Positions 1-8,474 of a DNA stretch of 64,000 nucleotides are shown here, in pieces. The notes under the pieces were generated by a model, which was given only the letters and a program-made list of their open reading frames with translations, did not search any database and was not told the DNA's origin. The position numbers and the translations under genes were made by a program. Each line of letters starts with the position of its first letter. Position 1 is the first letter of the stretch. Source of the DNA: DZBG01 sp049241565 (lineage in GTDB: Bacteria > Bdellovibrionota > Bacteriovoracia > Bacteriovoracales > Bacteriovoracaceae); contig JBMLQL010000016.1 in assembly GCA_049241565.1 (NCBI GenBank), positions 1 through 64,000 on the forward strand, read 5' to 3'.

Positions 1-78
1 TGGAGGAGACGGGCGGATTTGAACCGCCGGCCTTACAGTTTTGCAAACTGCTCCCTTGGACCACTCGGGCACGTCTCC
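1..78 (-). tRNA. tRNA-Cys (GCA)
   Basis: On the minus strand the 7-bp acceptor stem GGAGACG/CGTCTCC closes the cloverleaf. It is followed by discriminator U and an encoded CCA that ends at base 1. The T arm carries GGTTCAAATCC and the anticodon loop reads TTGCAAA, giving anticodon GCA. Discriminator U73 is the usual identity element of tRNA-Cys. The gene is complete although it touches the window edge. Confidence 0.93.
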
Positions 79-90
79 ATGAAGGATATC

Positions 91-119
91 ATTCTCGGGG
101 AATAGCTTTTCTTTGTCAA
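91..119 (-). promoter_or_regulatory. sigma-70-type promoter of tRNA-Cys
   Basis: On the minus strand a perfect -35 box TTGACA (119-114) is followed by 17 bases and a weak -10 box GAGAAT (96-91). The predicted start lies about six bases upstream of the mature tRNA. The -10 matches only partly, so the call leans on the -35 box and spacing. Confidence 0.55.
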
Positions 120-144
120 TGATTCTTAGGCTTTAGGTATAAAT

Positions 145-168
145 GGGATCAAGTGAAACCTTGATCCC
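145..168 (-). terminator. hairpin after the HU/IHF gene
   Basis: A perfect 9-bp stem, GGGATCAAG with CTTGATCCC, has a 6-base loop and sits 12 bases beyond the stop codon of the HU/IHF-type gene. On the minus strand the following T tract is short and interrupted, so it may be a weak terminator or an mRNA-stabilising hairpin. Confidence 0.5.
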
Positions 169-179
169 TAAAATGAACT

Positions 180-485
180 CTAAGCTTCGCGAATAATAAA
201 TTTGTCTTTACCTTCGTCCACCATCTCTTTAAGTTCTTTTCCAACTTTAAAGAATGGCACTTTCTTTGGACTTACCTTGACAACTTTTCCAGTCTTAGGG
301 TTACGCCCTTCATAGGCCTTATAGTTACGGTTAGCAAATGAACCGAACCCACGAATTTCAATTCGCTCATCATCAAAGAGTGCCTGAATCATGCTATCGA
401 AACAGATATTCACGATTTTTTCGGCTTGATGATGGGGCAAATTGGCCTGTTTTTCGAGTACTGCAATCAAATCCGCTTTAGTCAT
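180..485 (-). CDS. HU/IHF-family DNA-bending protein
   Basis: A 101-residue nucleoid-associated protein of the HU/IHF family, expected to act as a dimer that bends DNA. The N-terminal helices begin MTKADLI. The diagnostic core is IEIRGFGSF, then the beta-arm GRNPKTGK and the tail FFKVGKELK. The arm and the extra C-terminal residues look more like IHF-beta than HU, but paralogue identity cannot be fixed from sequence alone. The ATG is preceded by the ribosome site AAGGGAG. A strong sigma-28-type promoter match lies about 45 bases upstream and there is a hairpin downstream, so the gene is probably monocistronic. Confidence 0.93.
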   Translation of the reverse strand: MTKADLIAVLEKQANLPHHQAEKIVNICFDSMIQALFDDERIEIRGFGSFANRNYKAYEGRNPKTGKVVKVSPKKVPFFKVGKELKEMVDEGKDKFIIREA

Positions 486-528
486 ATTGATCTCCCTTCT
501 GCGGTCAAAAACCTTTTATTTTGATGGC

Positions 529-555
529 TTATCGGTAGAACTGGAATTTAGTTTA
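529..555 (-). promoter_or_regulatory. sigma-28 (FliA)-type promoter of the HU/IHF gene
   Basis: The minus strand reads TAAA, 15 bases, then ACCGATAA. The E. coli FliA consensus, aligned the same way, is TAAA-N15-GCCGATAA, so 11 of 12 positions match. The predicted leader is roughly 35-40 bases and contains a good ribosome site. It is one of four such motifs in this window. Confidence 0.65.
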
Positions 556-672
556 GCGGTCTGTGGATTTTTAGTGGCAGGTATTTTAGCCGTAACTTCC
601 CTAAATGGGTCCAAACCACTGAAATTCCGTTCATCCCCATTAAAGAATCTGAAACAAAGATAGAATCAAACT

Positions 673-699
673 TAAGGAAATCTCGAATGTTCTCGATAA
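673..699 (+). promoter_or_regulatory. sigma-28 (FliA)-type promoter of lipoprotein gene
   Basis: TAAG (673-676), exactly 15 bases, then CTCGATAA (692-699). The element closely resembles the one before the giant lipoprotein (11189-11215), including the shared TAAGGAA start. The predicted transcript starts about 12 bases before the gene's start codon, leaving room for the CGGAGG ribosome site. Confidence 0.65.
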
Positions 700-717
700 G
701 ACCTATACGGAGGTTCT

Positions 718-2262
718 GTGTTGCGATCACTACCACTATTACTACTCATTCTTTTCGGGGTGTCCATCCTAACGGGATGCGTGGACAGCGTGGCCAGAAG
801 ACAGACGATCATTCCTAAGAGTGTTATCGATGATGGAGCTGGTGATGATGACGGTGAAGAAACAGAAGCTGAAGTTCGTCCTACAGGAGCAGTGACTTTT
901 AAAGATGGATACTGCGGTTGTAAGGCCGGTGTGCCTACAACTTTCGGGAACTGTGCCGCTTTTTGTGCCTCTAATAACACCGCCGATGATCTATTCTCAG
1001 CAAGCTTTAATGTCTCTGCGGCCATCAGCCTCACCGCCTTTGGTTCAGTTCAAGGTTGGTGTACAACACCACTTAAAGATGCTGCAGGAAATCTTCAAAG
1101 CACAAACCCAAGCTGTGTTCTTACTGCTAAAGATGAAGATGGAAACGAGCAAGACCTCCCAATTCTAACTCAAACAGCAAACTCAAATTCAATTAAGGCC
1201 AATATCAGTGCTCTTAATCTAGATAAGACTTATATCTTAACTCTAAAGGAAGTCACTTCTGGTGCGAAATCAAATTCGATTCAAATTTTAAAGCCCTCTC
1301 CGACGACGAGTAATCCTCTAGGGCCATTAAAGATTACTCCTGTTTCTCAATACAGTTGTATTCTGCGTAATCTCTCTCAAGATGACCAAACAGGAGATAT
1401 ATTTTACGAGAACGCTTACAGACTTCATTTTTATTTTATTGAAAGTGATCGTCCCAACCCGATTCCGGCCAACACATCAAATATCTTTTGCCATGATATC
1501 TTCAATACTCTCTATGGCGCCGTTGATGATAGAACATATCCAAGACTAGAAGAAACGCCCGGAGTCTTTAGCTTATGGGAAAGTGTCACTGATCCAAGAT
1601 TCTTTGATAACAACGGGAATGGAAATCTAGATGCCAACGATCAAATCATAAAAAAAGTGAAAGACTTTGGTTTCACGATTCCTGATGCGACAAATTTCTT
1701 CTTAAAGTTCAGTTGGCCAAGTAATCCAACTTCCGATTCCTCTTCAAGTACAAGTTCTGCCAGCCCACTAGGCTGGTATATGATTCCATGGATCGATCAG
1801 CAAACCTTTCGCGCCTATTGTCCAACTCAGACTCATTATAATTCTACCAACGTGATCTTTAAGGCCATGAGGGATATTGTGAGTGTGGATACAGAAGGTC
1901 TTTATGTGGCCATGAAAGACGGAGAGCTGGTGAATAACGGAGGCACATCATCGGTGGGACCTGCGGATTATCTTCTTATCCGAGAATCTGATATCAAGCG
2001 TGTTTGGTTCTATCTTAATGGAACAACTCCTATTGCTCCAACGGATGCCAATGTGGCCAGTAAAACGATTTATTTCTATTATCCTTTTAATTTTAACTCT
2101 CCTTACGTGAAGACCTCGACGCAAAAAACTTATGTCGTTAAGCGTGCATCTGACCTATCAAGTGGGAATGTCCAAAACAGTGGTACAAATAATGGAAATG
2201 GGACAATTACTGGTTCTCCGCCTCACGATCGCCGTATTGGTTGTGTGCCAAAACTACAATAG
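718..2262 (+). CDS. secreted Cys-rich lipoprotein, unknown function
   Basis: A 514-residue protein of unrecognised family. The signal peptide ends in lipobox LTGC (Cys21), so it should be lipidated. After an acidic linker comes a Cys cluster near residues 65-82 with CGC and further Cys residues. The later region is rich in Asn, Ser and Thr and suggests beta structure, as in surface proteins of this group. The ribosome site CGGAGG (708-713) is 4 bases from the GTG used here. A TTG one codon later is equally spaced for translation, so the start is uncertain by one residue. A sigma-28-type promoter lies directly upstream. The 3' end overlaps the convergent membrane-protein gene by 9 bases. Confidence 0.85.
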   Translation: MLRSLPLLLLILFGVSILTGCVDSVARRQTIIPKSVIDDGAGDDDGEETEAEVRPTGAVTFKDGYCGCKAGVPTTFGNCAAFCASNNTADDLFSASFNVSAAISLTAFGSVQGWCTTPLKDAAGNLQSTNPSCVLTAKDEDGNEQDLPILTQTANSNSIKANISALNLDKTYILTLKEVTSGAKSNSIQILKPSPTTSNPLGPLKITPVSQYSCILRNLSQDDQTGDIFYENAYRLHFYFIESDRPNPIPANTSNIFCHDIFNTLYGAVDDRTYPRLEETPGVFSLWESVTDPRFFDNNGNGNLDANDQIIKKVKDFGFTIPDATNFFLKFSWPSNPTSDSSSSTSSASPLGWYMIPWIDQQTFRAYCPTQTHYNSTNVIFKAMRDIVSVDTEGLYVAMKDGELVNNGGTSSVGPADYLLIRESDIKRVWFYLNGTTPIAPTDANVASKTIYFYYPFNFNSPYVKTSTQKTYVVKRASDLSSGNVQNSGTNNGNGTITGSPPHDRRIGCVPKLQ

Positions 2263-2913
2263 ATTCCAAAGATTTTTAGTGATGATGCTTATCATCGGTC
2301 CTATTTCCTCTTGAAACATAAAATAGAAAATAGAAAGGCTCAGGACTGATCCGATAATAGACAATGAGGTTTTAAAGATAAGGCGTCTGACAAAAGGGGC
2401 CGTCTTTGGGGCTATTCGTTTTTTGAGCATCCAGAACGAGATGAACAGAACAATCCAGACACCAGCAAAATTCATCATCTCTTTTTTCTTACCGGCCAGC
2501 CTGATAAGTCCCAAAAGGGCCTTATCATCTTTCATAAGATCCACAGTTATATCCAAAGTCACAGGAAGAAATCTAAACACTCCTCCTAGAAACTGCCCGC
2601 TTACTCTGGCCATTAACATCTGTTTAAGAGTTTCTCTTTTCATGTCTCGAAGAGGATTGTCTTTGAGTGACTTCTCAATCATCTTTTGGAATTTTTCTGA
2701 CATGATATCATCGACAGTGAGGGCTTTTTGACTAAACTCGGCCAGATCATCCTGAACCTCAGCGATAGGTTCAGTGACTTTCTCAAGCTGCTCTGCTTGT
2801 CTTTGCTGAACTTCACGGAGTTTTTCTAATTCTTCAATACTGGCCTCATCATCCTGGGCGAGACCCAGGGTGATGAAACCAAAAATAAAAAAAATAAAAA
2901 GACCGATTTTCAT
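2254..2913 (-). CDS. unknown membrane protein in the secDF operon
   Basis: A 219-residue protein that I cannot assign to a family. It starts with a signal peptide or anchor (residues 1-19). A charged, probably coiled-coil region follows (about 22-75), then an amphipathic middle part and two likely membrane segments near 148-163 and 183-215. Its first base is the last base of secF, so the two are translationally coupled. The position suggests a role with the SecDF complex in the inner membrane, but nothing in the sequence proves it. The 3' end overlaps the convergent lipoprotein gene. Confidence 0.8.
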   Translation of the reverse strand: MKIGLFIFFIFGFITLGLAQDDEASIEELEKLREVQQRQAEQLEKVTEPIAEVQDDLAEFSQKALTVDDIMSEKFQKMIEKSLKDNPLRDMKRETLKQMLMARVSGQFLGGVFRFLPVTLDITVDLMKDDKALLGLIRLAGKKKEMMNFAGVWIVLFISFWMLKKRIAPKTAPFVRRLIFKTSLSIIGSVLSLSIFYFMFQEEIGPMISIITKNLWNLL

Positions 2914-3803
2914 TAAGCAGTTTGAGGATTTTTCTTTGAGAAAAGAATTGTCATTGGAACGGCAATATAAACAGTTGAGTACGTTCCAGCAATAATACCA
3001 ATCGACATAGCAAAGAAGAAGTCATGAATAACTCCTCCACCCATAAGGAACATGACCACTGCCACAATGAAAGTTGTCATGGCCGTGATAATTGTACGAG
3101 ACATCGTTTCATTGATCGCACGATTTACAACTTCTTTTATCGACATCGCTGGATTGGCCTCTTCGATTTCTCGGACACGGTCATAAATAACAACGGTATC
3201 GTTAATTGAGTAACCAATGATCGCGAGGAGTGCCGCCACAATTTGAAGCGAGAATTCTTTTTGAGTTAAAAGGAATGCTCCTATGATAATCGTCACATCA
3301 TGGAATAAGGCGATGATAGCACCAGGAGCAAATTTAAACTCAAAACGAAGAGCAATATAGATCATGATCCCTAGAAGGGCCCAGGCCATGGCCTGAAATC
3401 CTGAAAGACGAAGTTGAGCACCAGCCTTAGGACCTACGATATCATTTTTTAAGATCTCAGGAGACTTATCCCCTAGCTTGTCATTAAGCATAGTTGAGAC
3501 TTCAGCAGAGACTTTATTTAAGTCTTGCTCAGATGATTGAATCTTCATGAGAAACTCATTGGCCGATTCTTCACCAATGGTTTGAACTTGAGAAACAGGG
3601 ATATTAGCTTCTTCAAGCTTTTCACGAAGCTCAGTCAGAGTAATCCCCTGCTTGAACTTAACTTGAATCTCAGCTCCTCCACGAAAGTCCACACCGTAGT
3701 TAAGACCTTTCGTAAAAAACATCACTAAGATCCCAATGATCATCAGTGCTGAAAGTGTTCCAAAAATTTTGAAATTACCAACAAAATCAATATTAAATTT
3801 CAT
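2913..3803 (-). CDS. secF: protein translocase subunit SecF
   Basis: Inner-membrane partner of SecD that uses proton motive force to help pull exported proteins through SecYEG. The 296 residues show the family pattern: first membrane helix (about 12-32), the motif GVDFRGGAEIQV (about 37-48), a periplasmic P4-type domain, then five C-terminal helices including GYSINDTVVIYDRVRE. Length is normal for SecF. It lies 16 bases after secD and is coupled to the unknown membrane gene downstream. Confidence 0.97.
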   Translation of the reverse strand: MKFNIDFVGNFKIFGTLSALMIIGILVMFFTKGLNYGVDFRGGAEIQVKFKQGITLTELREKLEEANIPVSQVQTIGEESANEFLMKIQSSEQDLNKVSAEVSTMLNDKLGDKSPEILKNDIVGPKAGAQLRLSGFQAMAWALLGIMIYIALRFEFKFAPGAIIALFHDVTIIIGAFLLTQKEFSLQIVAALLAIIGYSINDTVVIYDRVREIEEANPAMSIKEVVNRAINETMSRTIITAMTTFIVAVVMFLMGGGVIHDFFFAMSIGIIAGTYSTVYIAVPMTILFSKKNPQTA

Positions 3804-3819
3804 ATAAATTACCCTTCAA

Positions 3820-5526
3820 TTAAATACTTAAATTCTTCTTCTGCTCACCACTACCAAGGTAGAGTTCCATTAAAATCTTACTTACAAAATATGAAGTATA
3901 GATTGTGGCGGCAATACCAATAAGAAGTGTCACTGCAAATCCTCTCACAGGGCCAGTTCCGAAGTTAAGAAGACAAAGACCAGCAACAGCAGTTGTTAAG
4001 TTCGCATCGAGAATAGTCCAGAAGGCCTTATCAAACCCTGTGGCCACAGCTTCTTTAGCCGAAGCTCCTGATCTTAATTCTTCACGGATACGCTCATAGA
4101 TAATGATATTTCCATCTACGGCCATCCCTACAGTAAGAGCAATACCTGCAATCCCAGGAAGAGTGAGTGTTGCATCTAGAGCGATAAGACAGGCCAGTGA
4201 GAATAGCACGTTAATGATAAGAGTGACCGAGGCCAGGACTCCCGACATCTTGTAGAGGATAATGACAAAAATAAAAACAAGAAGTGATGCTACTACACTT
4301 GCCGTTTCGGCTTTAGCGATGGCGTCAGCTCCAAGAGAAGGACCAACGACACGTTGCTCTTCGAAGACAAGCTCAACAGGAAGAGCACCAGCACGAAGAA
4401 CAAGTGCAAGGTCACGGGCCTCAGTCATTACTGTGTTGTAGTCACCTACACCAAGTGTGATTCGAGCTGAACCACCAGCAATACGAGATTGAAGAACAGG
4501 AGCTGAGTAAACATTTCCATCAAGAACAATTGCCAAACGACGCCCGATATTATTTCCAGTGACTTCTTCAAAAATCTTCGCTCCTGAGGGCTTGAAGTTA
4601 ATCGCCACTTCTGGACGATTATTTTCACGATCAATCGTCACGAAAGCTTCTTGGAGCTCATCACCTGTCAGAGACGTCACTGATTCAAGAATATAAGGTT
4701 CAAGATTAGTAATTTCATTTTTATTATTCATTGTTTTTGAAAACGAAATTTCATGGGCCTTAGGAAGATCATTTTTAAGGAACTCATTCACTTCTTTAAC
4801 ATAGTCAGAAAAGCGCTCACCTTTCTTATATTCAATCCCAGCTGTTTTTACTTTTTCCATCCACTCACCTGTCTGAACAGGAGAGATCGTATCATTCACA
4901 AACTTGAATTCCAGCTTAGCTGTTTTTCCAATAAGGTCTTTGGCGCGCTCAATATCTTTAACACCTGGAAGCTGAACCACGATACGGTCTTGTCCTTGAG
5001 AGACAATTTCCGGCTCAGTCACACCAAATTCATCAATACGGTTACGAATAACTTCAATCGATTTTGAAATGGCCGTCTCTTCAATCTCTTTTTTGAACTC
5101 GCGTCCAATTCCGTAAGTCAACGAAGACTTATCATCGGCCACAAGACGTAAAGGGTAACTGTAGAGTTCATTGATTTTTGATTTTGCTGCCTCTATTTTT
5201 GAAGCATCAGCAAAGTCAATTTTCACTTGAGGATCTTTAGGATCCGTTGTGATGATATCACCAAGAGTGGCTTCAATTCCTTGCTCAGCAAGTGTTGATT
5301 GAGTCTTCTTCGTGTATGAAAGAACTTCATCACGATACACTTTATCGAAATCGATACCGAGTACCATATAAAGACCACCCTGAAGATCAAGGCCGAGGTT
5401 TACTTTCTTTTTGAAAGGATACCAACTCTCATCTTTAATACCTGTAAATGAAGGAACAACTGAACCTAGTGCGAGAAGCACTAAAAGCATCAGTACTGAA
5501 ACGCGCCACAACCAACCTTTGGCCAT
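3820..5526 (-). CDS. secD: protein translocase subunit SecD
   Basis: A 568-residue partner of SecF. It shows the N-terminal helix, the motif LGLDLQGGLYMVLGID, a large periplasmic region with EIRNRIDEFGV-type P1 sequence, and a C-terminal six-helix domain with AVDGNIIIYERIREELR. I chose the ATG at 5526 because GGAG lies 8 bases upstream. A GTG three codons earlier abuts the same GGAG and would be unreadable. The gene is separated from tatA by a 13-bp hairpin, so secD-secF may form its own transcript. Confidence 0.96.
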   Translation of the reverse strand: MAKGWLWRVSVLMLLVLLALGSVVPSFTGIKDESWYPFKKKVNLGLDLQGGLYMVLGIDFDKVYRDEVLSYTKKTQSTLAEQGIEATLGDIITTDPKDPQVKIDFADASKIEAAKSKINELYSYPLRLVADDKSSLTYGIGREFKKEIEETAISKSIEVIRNRIDEFGVTEPEIVSQGQDRIVVQLPGVKDIERAKDLIGKTAKLEFKFVNDTISPVQTGEWMEKVKTAGIEYKKGERFSDYVKEVNEFLKNDLPKAHEISFSKTMNNKNEITNLEPYILESVTSLTGDELQEAFVTIDRENNRPEVAINFKPSGAKIFEEVTGNNIGRRLAIVLDGNVYSAPVLQSRIAGGSARITLGVGDYNTVMTEARDLALVLRAGALPVELVFEEQRVVGPSLGADAIAKAETASVVASLLVFIFVIILYKMSGVLASVTLIINVLFSLACLIALDATLTLPGIAGIALTVGMAVDGNIIIYERIREELRSGASAKEAVATGFDKAFWTILDANLTTAVAGLCLLNFGTGPVRGFAVTLLIGIAATIYTSYFVSKILMELYLGSGEQKKNLSI

Positions 5527-5612
5527 AATAAACACTCCGTGTCATAAGGATAGTAAACATCTTGAAATAACTGAAAAATTTTAAACAATTTTGAGAGTCG
5601 AGGCAATGAAGT

Positions 5613-5643
5613 ATTGGGACTGAATAGAGAATTCAGTCCCAAT
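5613..5643. terminator. 13-bp hairpin between tatA and secD
   Basis: ATTGGGACTGAAT pairs perfectly with ATTCAGTCCCAAT across a 5-base loop. It lies 8 bases after the tatA stop. On the minus strand the following bases (ACTTCATTG) lack a T run, so it may act as an attenuator, a 3'-end protecting hairpin or a processing site rather than a full terminator. Confidence 0.5.
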
Positions 5644-5650
5644 AAGATGT

Positions 5651-5932
5651 TTAAGCTTTCTTTTCTGGATCAGAAACAACGTTTTTCTGCTCTGCAGTCG
5701 TGTTTGGAACCTGATTAATAGGATGCTCTGCAATGATTTCAGTCTTGGCCTCAGTCTTTTTTTCTTCTTCAATCGACTGTTCAATCTGATCTTTCATTCC
5801 TTTGGCGGCATCCTGAAACTCACGAATCCCCTTTCCCAATCCTTTAGCAAGCTCTGGAAGTTTTTTAGGCCCAATGAAAATGAGCGCAATTAAAAAAATA
5901 AGAACGAGTTCACCAAAACCTAGTCCAAACAT
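5651..5932 (-). CDS. tatA: twin-arginine translocase subunit TatA
   Basis: A 93-residue TatA/E-family pore component for export of folded proteins. It has a short membrane helix (about 5-21), the hinge FIGPKKLPELAKGLGKGI, an amphipathic helix and a charged, disordered tail, the standard TatA architecture. No tatB or tatC is visible in the window. It follows yajC by 2 bases, so Tat and Sec components are co-transcribed here. Confidence 0.95.
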   Translation of the reverse strand: MFGLGFGELVLIFLIALIFIGPKKLPELAKGLGKGIREFQDAAKGMKDQIEQSIEEEKKTEAKTEIIAEHPINQVPNTTAEQKNVVSDPEKKA

Positions 5933-5934
5933 AA

Positions 5935-6276
5935 TTACTTCTTTTCTGGATTTAAAATGGCCTTAGCTGAACCACCGATATGAGTTTTAAGAACTTTCAT
6001 TCTTGCGCCACCTTCAAGTTCAAGTGTCACGATTTTATCGGCCATTCCTGTGATTTTTCCAAGGATACCGGACTTTGTGAACACTTCATCACCTTGAGTG
6101 AGCTTATTGATAAACTCTTGCTCTTCTTGCATCTTTTTCTTTTGAGGACGGATCATAAGAAAGTACATCACCAAAAAGATAAGTACGAAAGGCACCATTG
6201 ACATCCATGGAGCTTGTTGAGGAGCAGCTGCAGGAGCAGATTGAGCGTGAGCAGAAGCAATGAGTAAGTTTGTCAT
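5935..6276 (-). CDS. yajC: Sec translocon accessory protein YajC
   Basis: A 113-residue single-span membrane protein that associates with SecDF. A short N-terminal stretch is followed by the membrane helix PFVLIFLVMYFLMIRPQKKK and the SH3-like tail with LTQGDEVFTKSGILGKI, both typical of YajC. The ATG at 6276 is preceded by AAGGA at 8 bases. A TTG seven codons upstream lies inside tgt and lacks its own site, so it is rejected. The order tgt-yajC-secDF is common in bacteria. Confidence 0.95.
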   Translation of the reverse strand: MTNLLIASAHAQSAPAAAPQQAPWMSMVPFVLIFLVMYFLMIRPQKKKMQEEQEFINKLTQGDEVFTKSGILGKITGMADKIVTLELEGGARMKVLKTHIGGSAKAILNPEKK

Positions 6277-6287
6277 TTGTAAAATCC

Positions 6288-7400
6288 TTATTCCCAACGG
6301 TTTGAAGTATAATTGTTATAAAACTTCGAGTAATAATCGTCAAATTCATCTCTCAAAATAGCTTGGCGAGCTTCTTTGACCATATTCAAATAAAAATAAA
6401 TATTATGAAAAGTAATTAACTGCCCTGCAAGATACTCACCCACATTAAACAAATGTCGTATATAGGCCCGAGAGTATCTTTGGCAAACGCGGCATTTGCA
6501 ATCTGGATCTGGGGCCCCAGAGTCCTCCAGAAACCTCGCTTTCTTAATATTAAGTGGTCCGTGGTGAGTCAAAAATTGTCCATTGCGCGCATTTCGTGTC
6601 GGAAGCACGCAATCAAACATATCTAGTCCGGCCTTAATTCCATTCATGACATCAAGTGGTTTTCCCACTCCCATCAAATAGCGCGGTTTATGCTCAGGCA
6701 TCTTCGGGACAAAACTCGCACAGAAGGCCACCATCTCTTCATTTTTCTCTCCCACTGAGAGTCCACCTAAGGCGTATCCATCAAATCCAAGATCAATCAG
6801 ACCATCCATACTCTCTTGGCGAAGATCCTCAAAAAGACCACCTTGAATAATACCAAAAAGATGCTGATGAGGCTTGAGCTCCACTGATTTACATCTCTTG
6901 GCCCAACGCTCAGTTAGTTTCATACTCTTGTGAAGAGTTTCCTTGGTGGCCGGAAGCTTGGGGCACTCATCAAAGGCCATGACGATGTCAGAGCCGAGAG
7001 CACGCTGAATCTCCATGGATTTTTCTGGAGTGAGAAGATGGTAAGAGCCATCAATATGAGATTGAAAAGTCACTCCCTCTTCGGTGAGCTTATTTAAATC
7101 AGAAAGTGAGAAAACTTGATAACCCCCAGAGTCTGTGAGGATTGGCCCGTTCCAGCTCATGAACTTATGAAGACCACCCAGGCGTTCAATCAATTCATGA
7201 CCAGGTTTCAAATATAAATGATAAGTATTTCCAAGAATAATTTGGGCGGCCAAAACTTCTAAGTCTTCTTGTTCCAGGGCCTTCACGGTTCCGCGAGTTC
7301 CCACCGGCATAAAGATAGGAGTTTCAATCACTCCATGAGATGTCACAATTCGCCCAGCGCGAGCTTGGCCAGATTTAGCTTCGAGTGTAAAAAAAGTCAT
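6288..7400 (-). CDS. tgt: queuine tRNA-ribosyltransferase
   Basis: Exchanges guanine-34 for preQ1 in GUN-anticodon tRNAs, an early tRNA step of queuosine synthesis. The 370 residues show FMPVGTRGTVKAL, the catalytic DSGGYQVFSL region, GGLSVGEKNEE, the nucleophile region GIDMFDCVLPTR-like (here GLDMFDCVLPTRNARNG) and the zinc site CKCRVCQRYSRAYIRHL. Length is normal. No Shine-Dalgarno-like sequence is visible before the ATG (CCCCTCCATG), which is odd. The next upstream gene is the CNNM protein, and queA lies just beyond it. Confidence 0.97.
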   Translation of the reverse strand: MTFFTLEAKSGQARAGRIVTSHGVIETPIFMPVGTRGTVKALEQEDLEVLAAQIILGNTYHLYLKPGHELIERLGGLHKFMSWNGPILTDSGGYQVFSLSDLNKLTEEGVTFQSHIDGSYHLLTPEKSMEIQRALGSDIVMAFDECPKLPATKETLHKSMKLTERWAKRCKSVELKPHQHLFGIIQGGLFEDLRQESMDGLIDLGFDGYALGGLSVGEKNEEMVAFCASFVPKMPEHKPRYLMGVGKPLDVMNGIKAGLDMFDCVLPTRNARNGQFLTHHGPLNIKKARFLEDSGAPDPDCKCRVCQRYSRAYIRHLFNVGEYLAGQLITFHNIYFYLNMVKEARQAILRDEFDDYYSKFYNNYTSNRWE

Positions 7401-7424
7401 GGAGGGGTTCTAGCACAAGAGATC

Positions 7425-7445
7425 AAAAGGTGCCAGCTACCTTTC
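7425..7445 (-). terminator. possible weak terminator after the CNNM gene
   Basis: AAAGGT and ACCTTT form a 6-bp stem with a 7-base loop immediately after the stop codon, followed by one more T. The stem is short, so partial read-through into tgt is likely. Confidence 0.35.
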
Positions 7446-8474
7446 TTATTTTAGGCGCGAGCGCATAGTGAGAAGCTTCTGGACTCTACCATCATCATCC
7501 TCATCGCGGATTTCCCCAAAGACTTCCTCAAGAATATCATCAAAAGTCACCATGCCCACAAGGCTTGGGCCCAAATACACAAAGGCCATTTTAGTACGTT
7601 TTGATTGAAAAAGGGCCACGAGCCCAAGAAGCTTATCTCGCCCCCGCACCTTGATGGCCTCACGAACTAAACTTTGCCAATCAGGATCATGATTCTCATG
7701 AAGCACCACAAATTCCTTGGTATTTAAAACCCCATAAACCTCCCCATCTTTAATCACTGGTAGTCTTGTATGGCGAGTTTTGAGAATAAGCTCGTAGACT
7801 GTCTCAGCGTCGTCATCAAAATTAACCCAGCTGACTTTCTCCCAGGGAGTATAGACCTGCCCAACAGTTTTATCTTGAATCTCGATTAAATTGAGAACGA
7901 CCTTTTTTTGATGAGTCGGAAGATCATTGATATCGATGGCCTCTTTGGAATTATTTTTGGCCAATTTGTTTTCAGGAAAAAGCATCAAGAAAAACTTAGT
8001 TGATTTCTCTAAGACAGTAATGGCCGGAGACAGGATACGATCAATGACAACAAAGGCAGGTGCACCGAAAAGGAGTATCTTCAGAGGATTTCTTAGGGCC
8101 AGAGTTTTTGGAACAAGCTCCCCTACAACCACACTAAAATACGTAATCGGAACCACCACAATAAAGGCGGCCAGAAACTCTGCATATTTTTCTTGAAGAT
8201 TAAACTTGGCCATCAGAACTGGCTCTAAATTTTCCGCAGCTCCCGCTCCCCCAACGGCAGCGGCGATGGCCCCCACCAGTGTAATACCGATTTGAACCAC
8301 CGAGAGTAAACGCTCAGGATTTTCTCGAAGTTTTAAAAGCTCACCAGCACGGCGACTGCCTTTTTCGGCCAACTCTTGAAGATCAGACCGAAGTACAGAA
8401 ATAAAACTCATTTCATAAGCAGCAAAACAGGCATTAAGAACAAGACAGATCACAATGACAATGAGCTCTTCCAT
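7446..8474 (-). CDS. CNNM-type membrane protein with CBS domains (CorC/HlyC-like)
   Basis: A 342-residue member of the DUF21/CNNM family, often linked to divalent-cation (magnesium or cobalt) export or homeostasis. Residues 1-170 form the DUF21 transmembrane domain with PERLLSVVQIGITLVGAIAAAVGG and the motif VGELVPKTLAL. A CBS pair follows (about 205-335), with TRHTRLPVIKDGEVYGVLNTKEF and MVTFDDILEEVFGEI. The C-terminal CorC_HlyC domain found in many homologues is missing, so it is a short form. The stop of queA and this start share a TAATG overlap. Confidence 0.9.
   Translation of the reverse strand: MEELIVIVICLVLNACFAAYEMSFISVLRSDLQELAEKGSRRAGELLKLRENPERLLSVVQIGITLVGAIAAAVGGAGAAENLEPVLMAKFNLQEKYAEFLAAFIVVVPITYFSVVVGELVPKTLALRNPLKILLFGAPAFVVIDRILSPAITVLEKSTKFFLMLFPENKLAKNNSKEAIDINDLPTHQKKVVLNLIEIQDKTVGQVYTPWEKVSWVNFDDDAETVYELILKTRHTRLPVIKDGEVYGVLNTKEFVVLHENHDPDWQSLVREAIKVRGRDKLLGLVALFQSKRTKMAFVYLGPSLVGMVTFDDILEEVFGEIRDEDDDGRVQKLLTMRSRLK

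Noticed and set aside
2331..2357. TAGA-N15-TCCGATAA on plus
   Set aside because: It is antisense inside the SecDF-associated gene, the -35 is imperfect and no plus-strand gene follows.
7401..7446. preQ1 riboswitch before tgt or queA
   Set aside because: The gaps are too short and no suitable aptamer-like pairing is visible; only a weak terminator-like hairpin is present.
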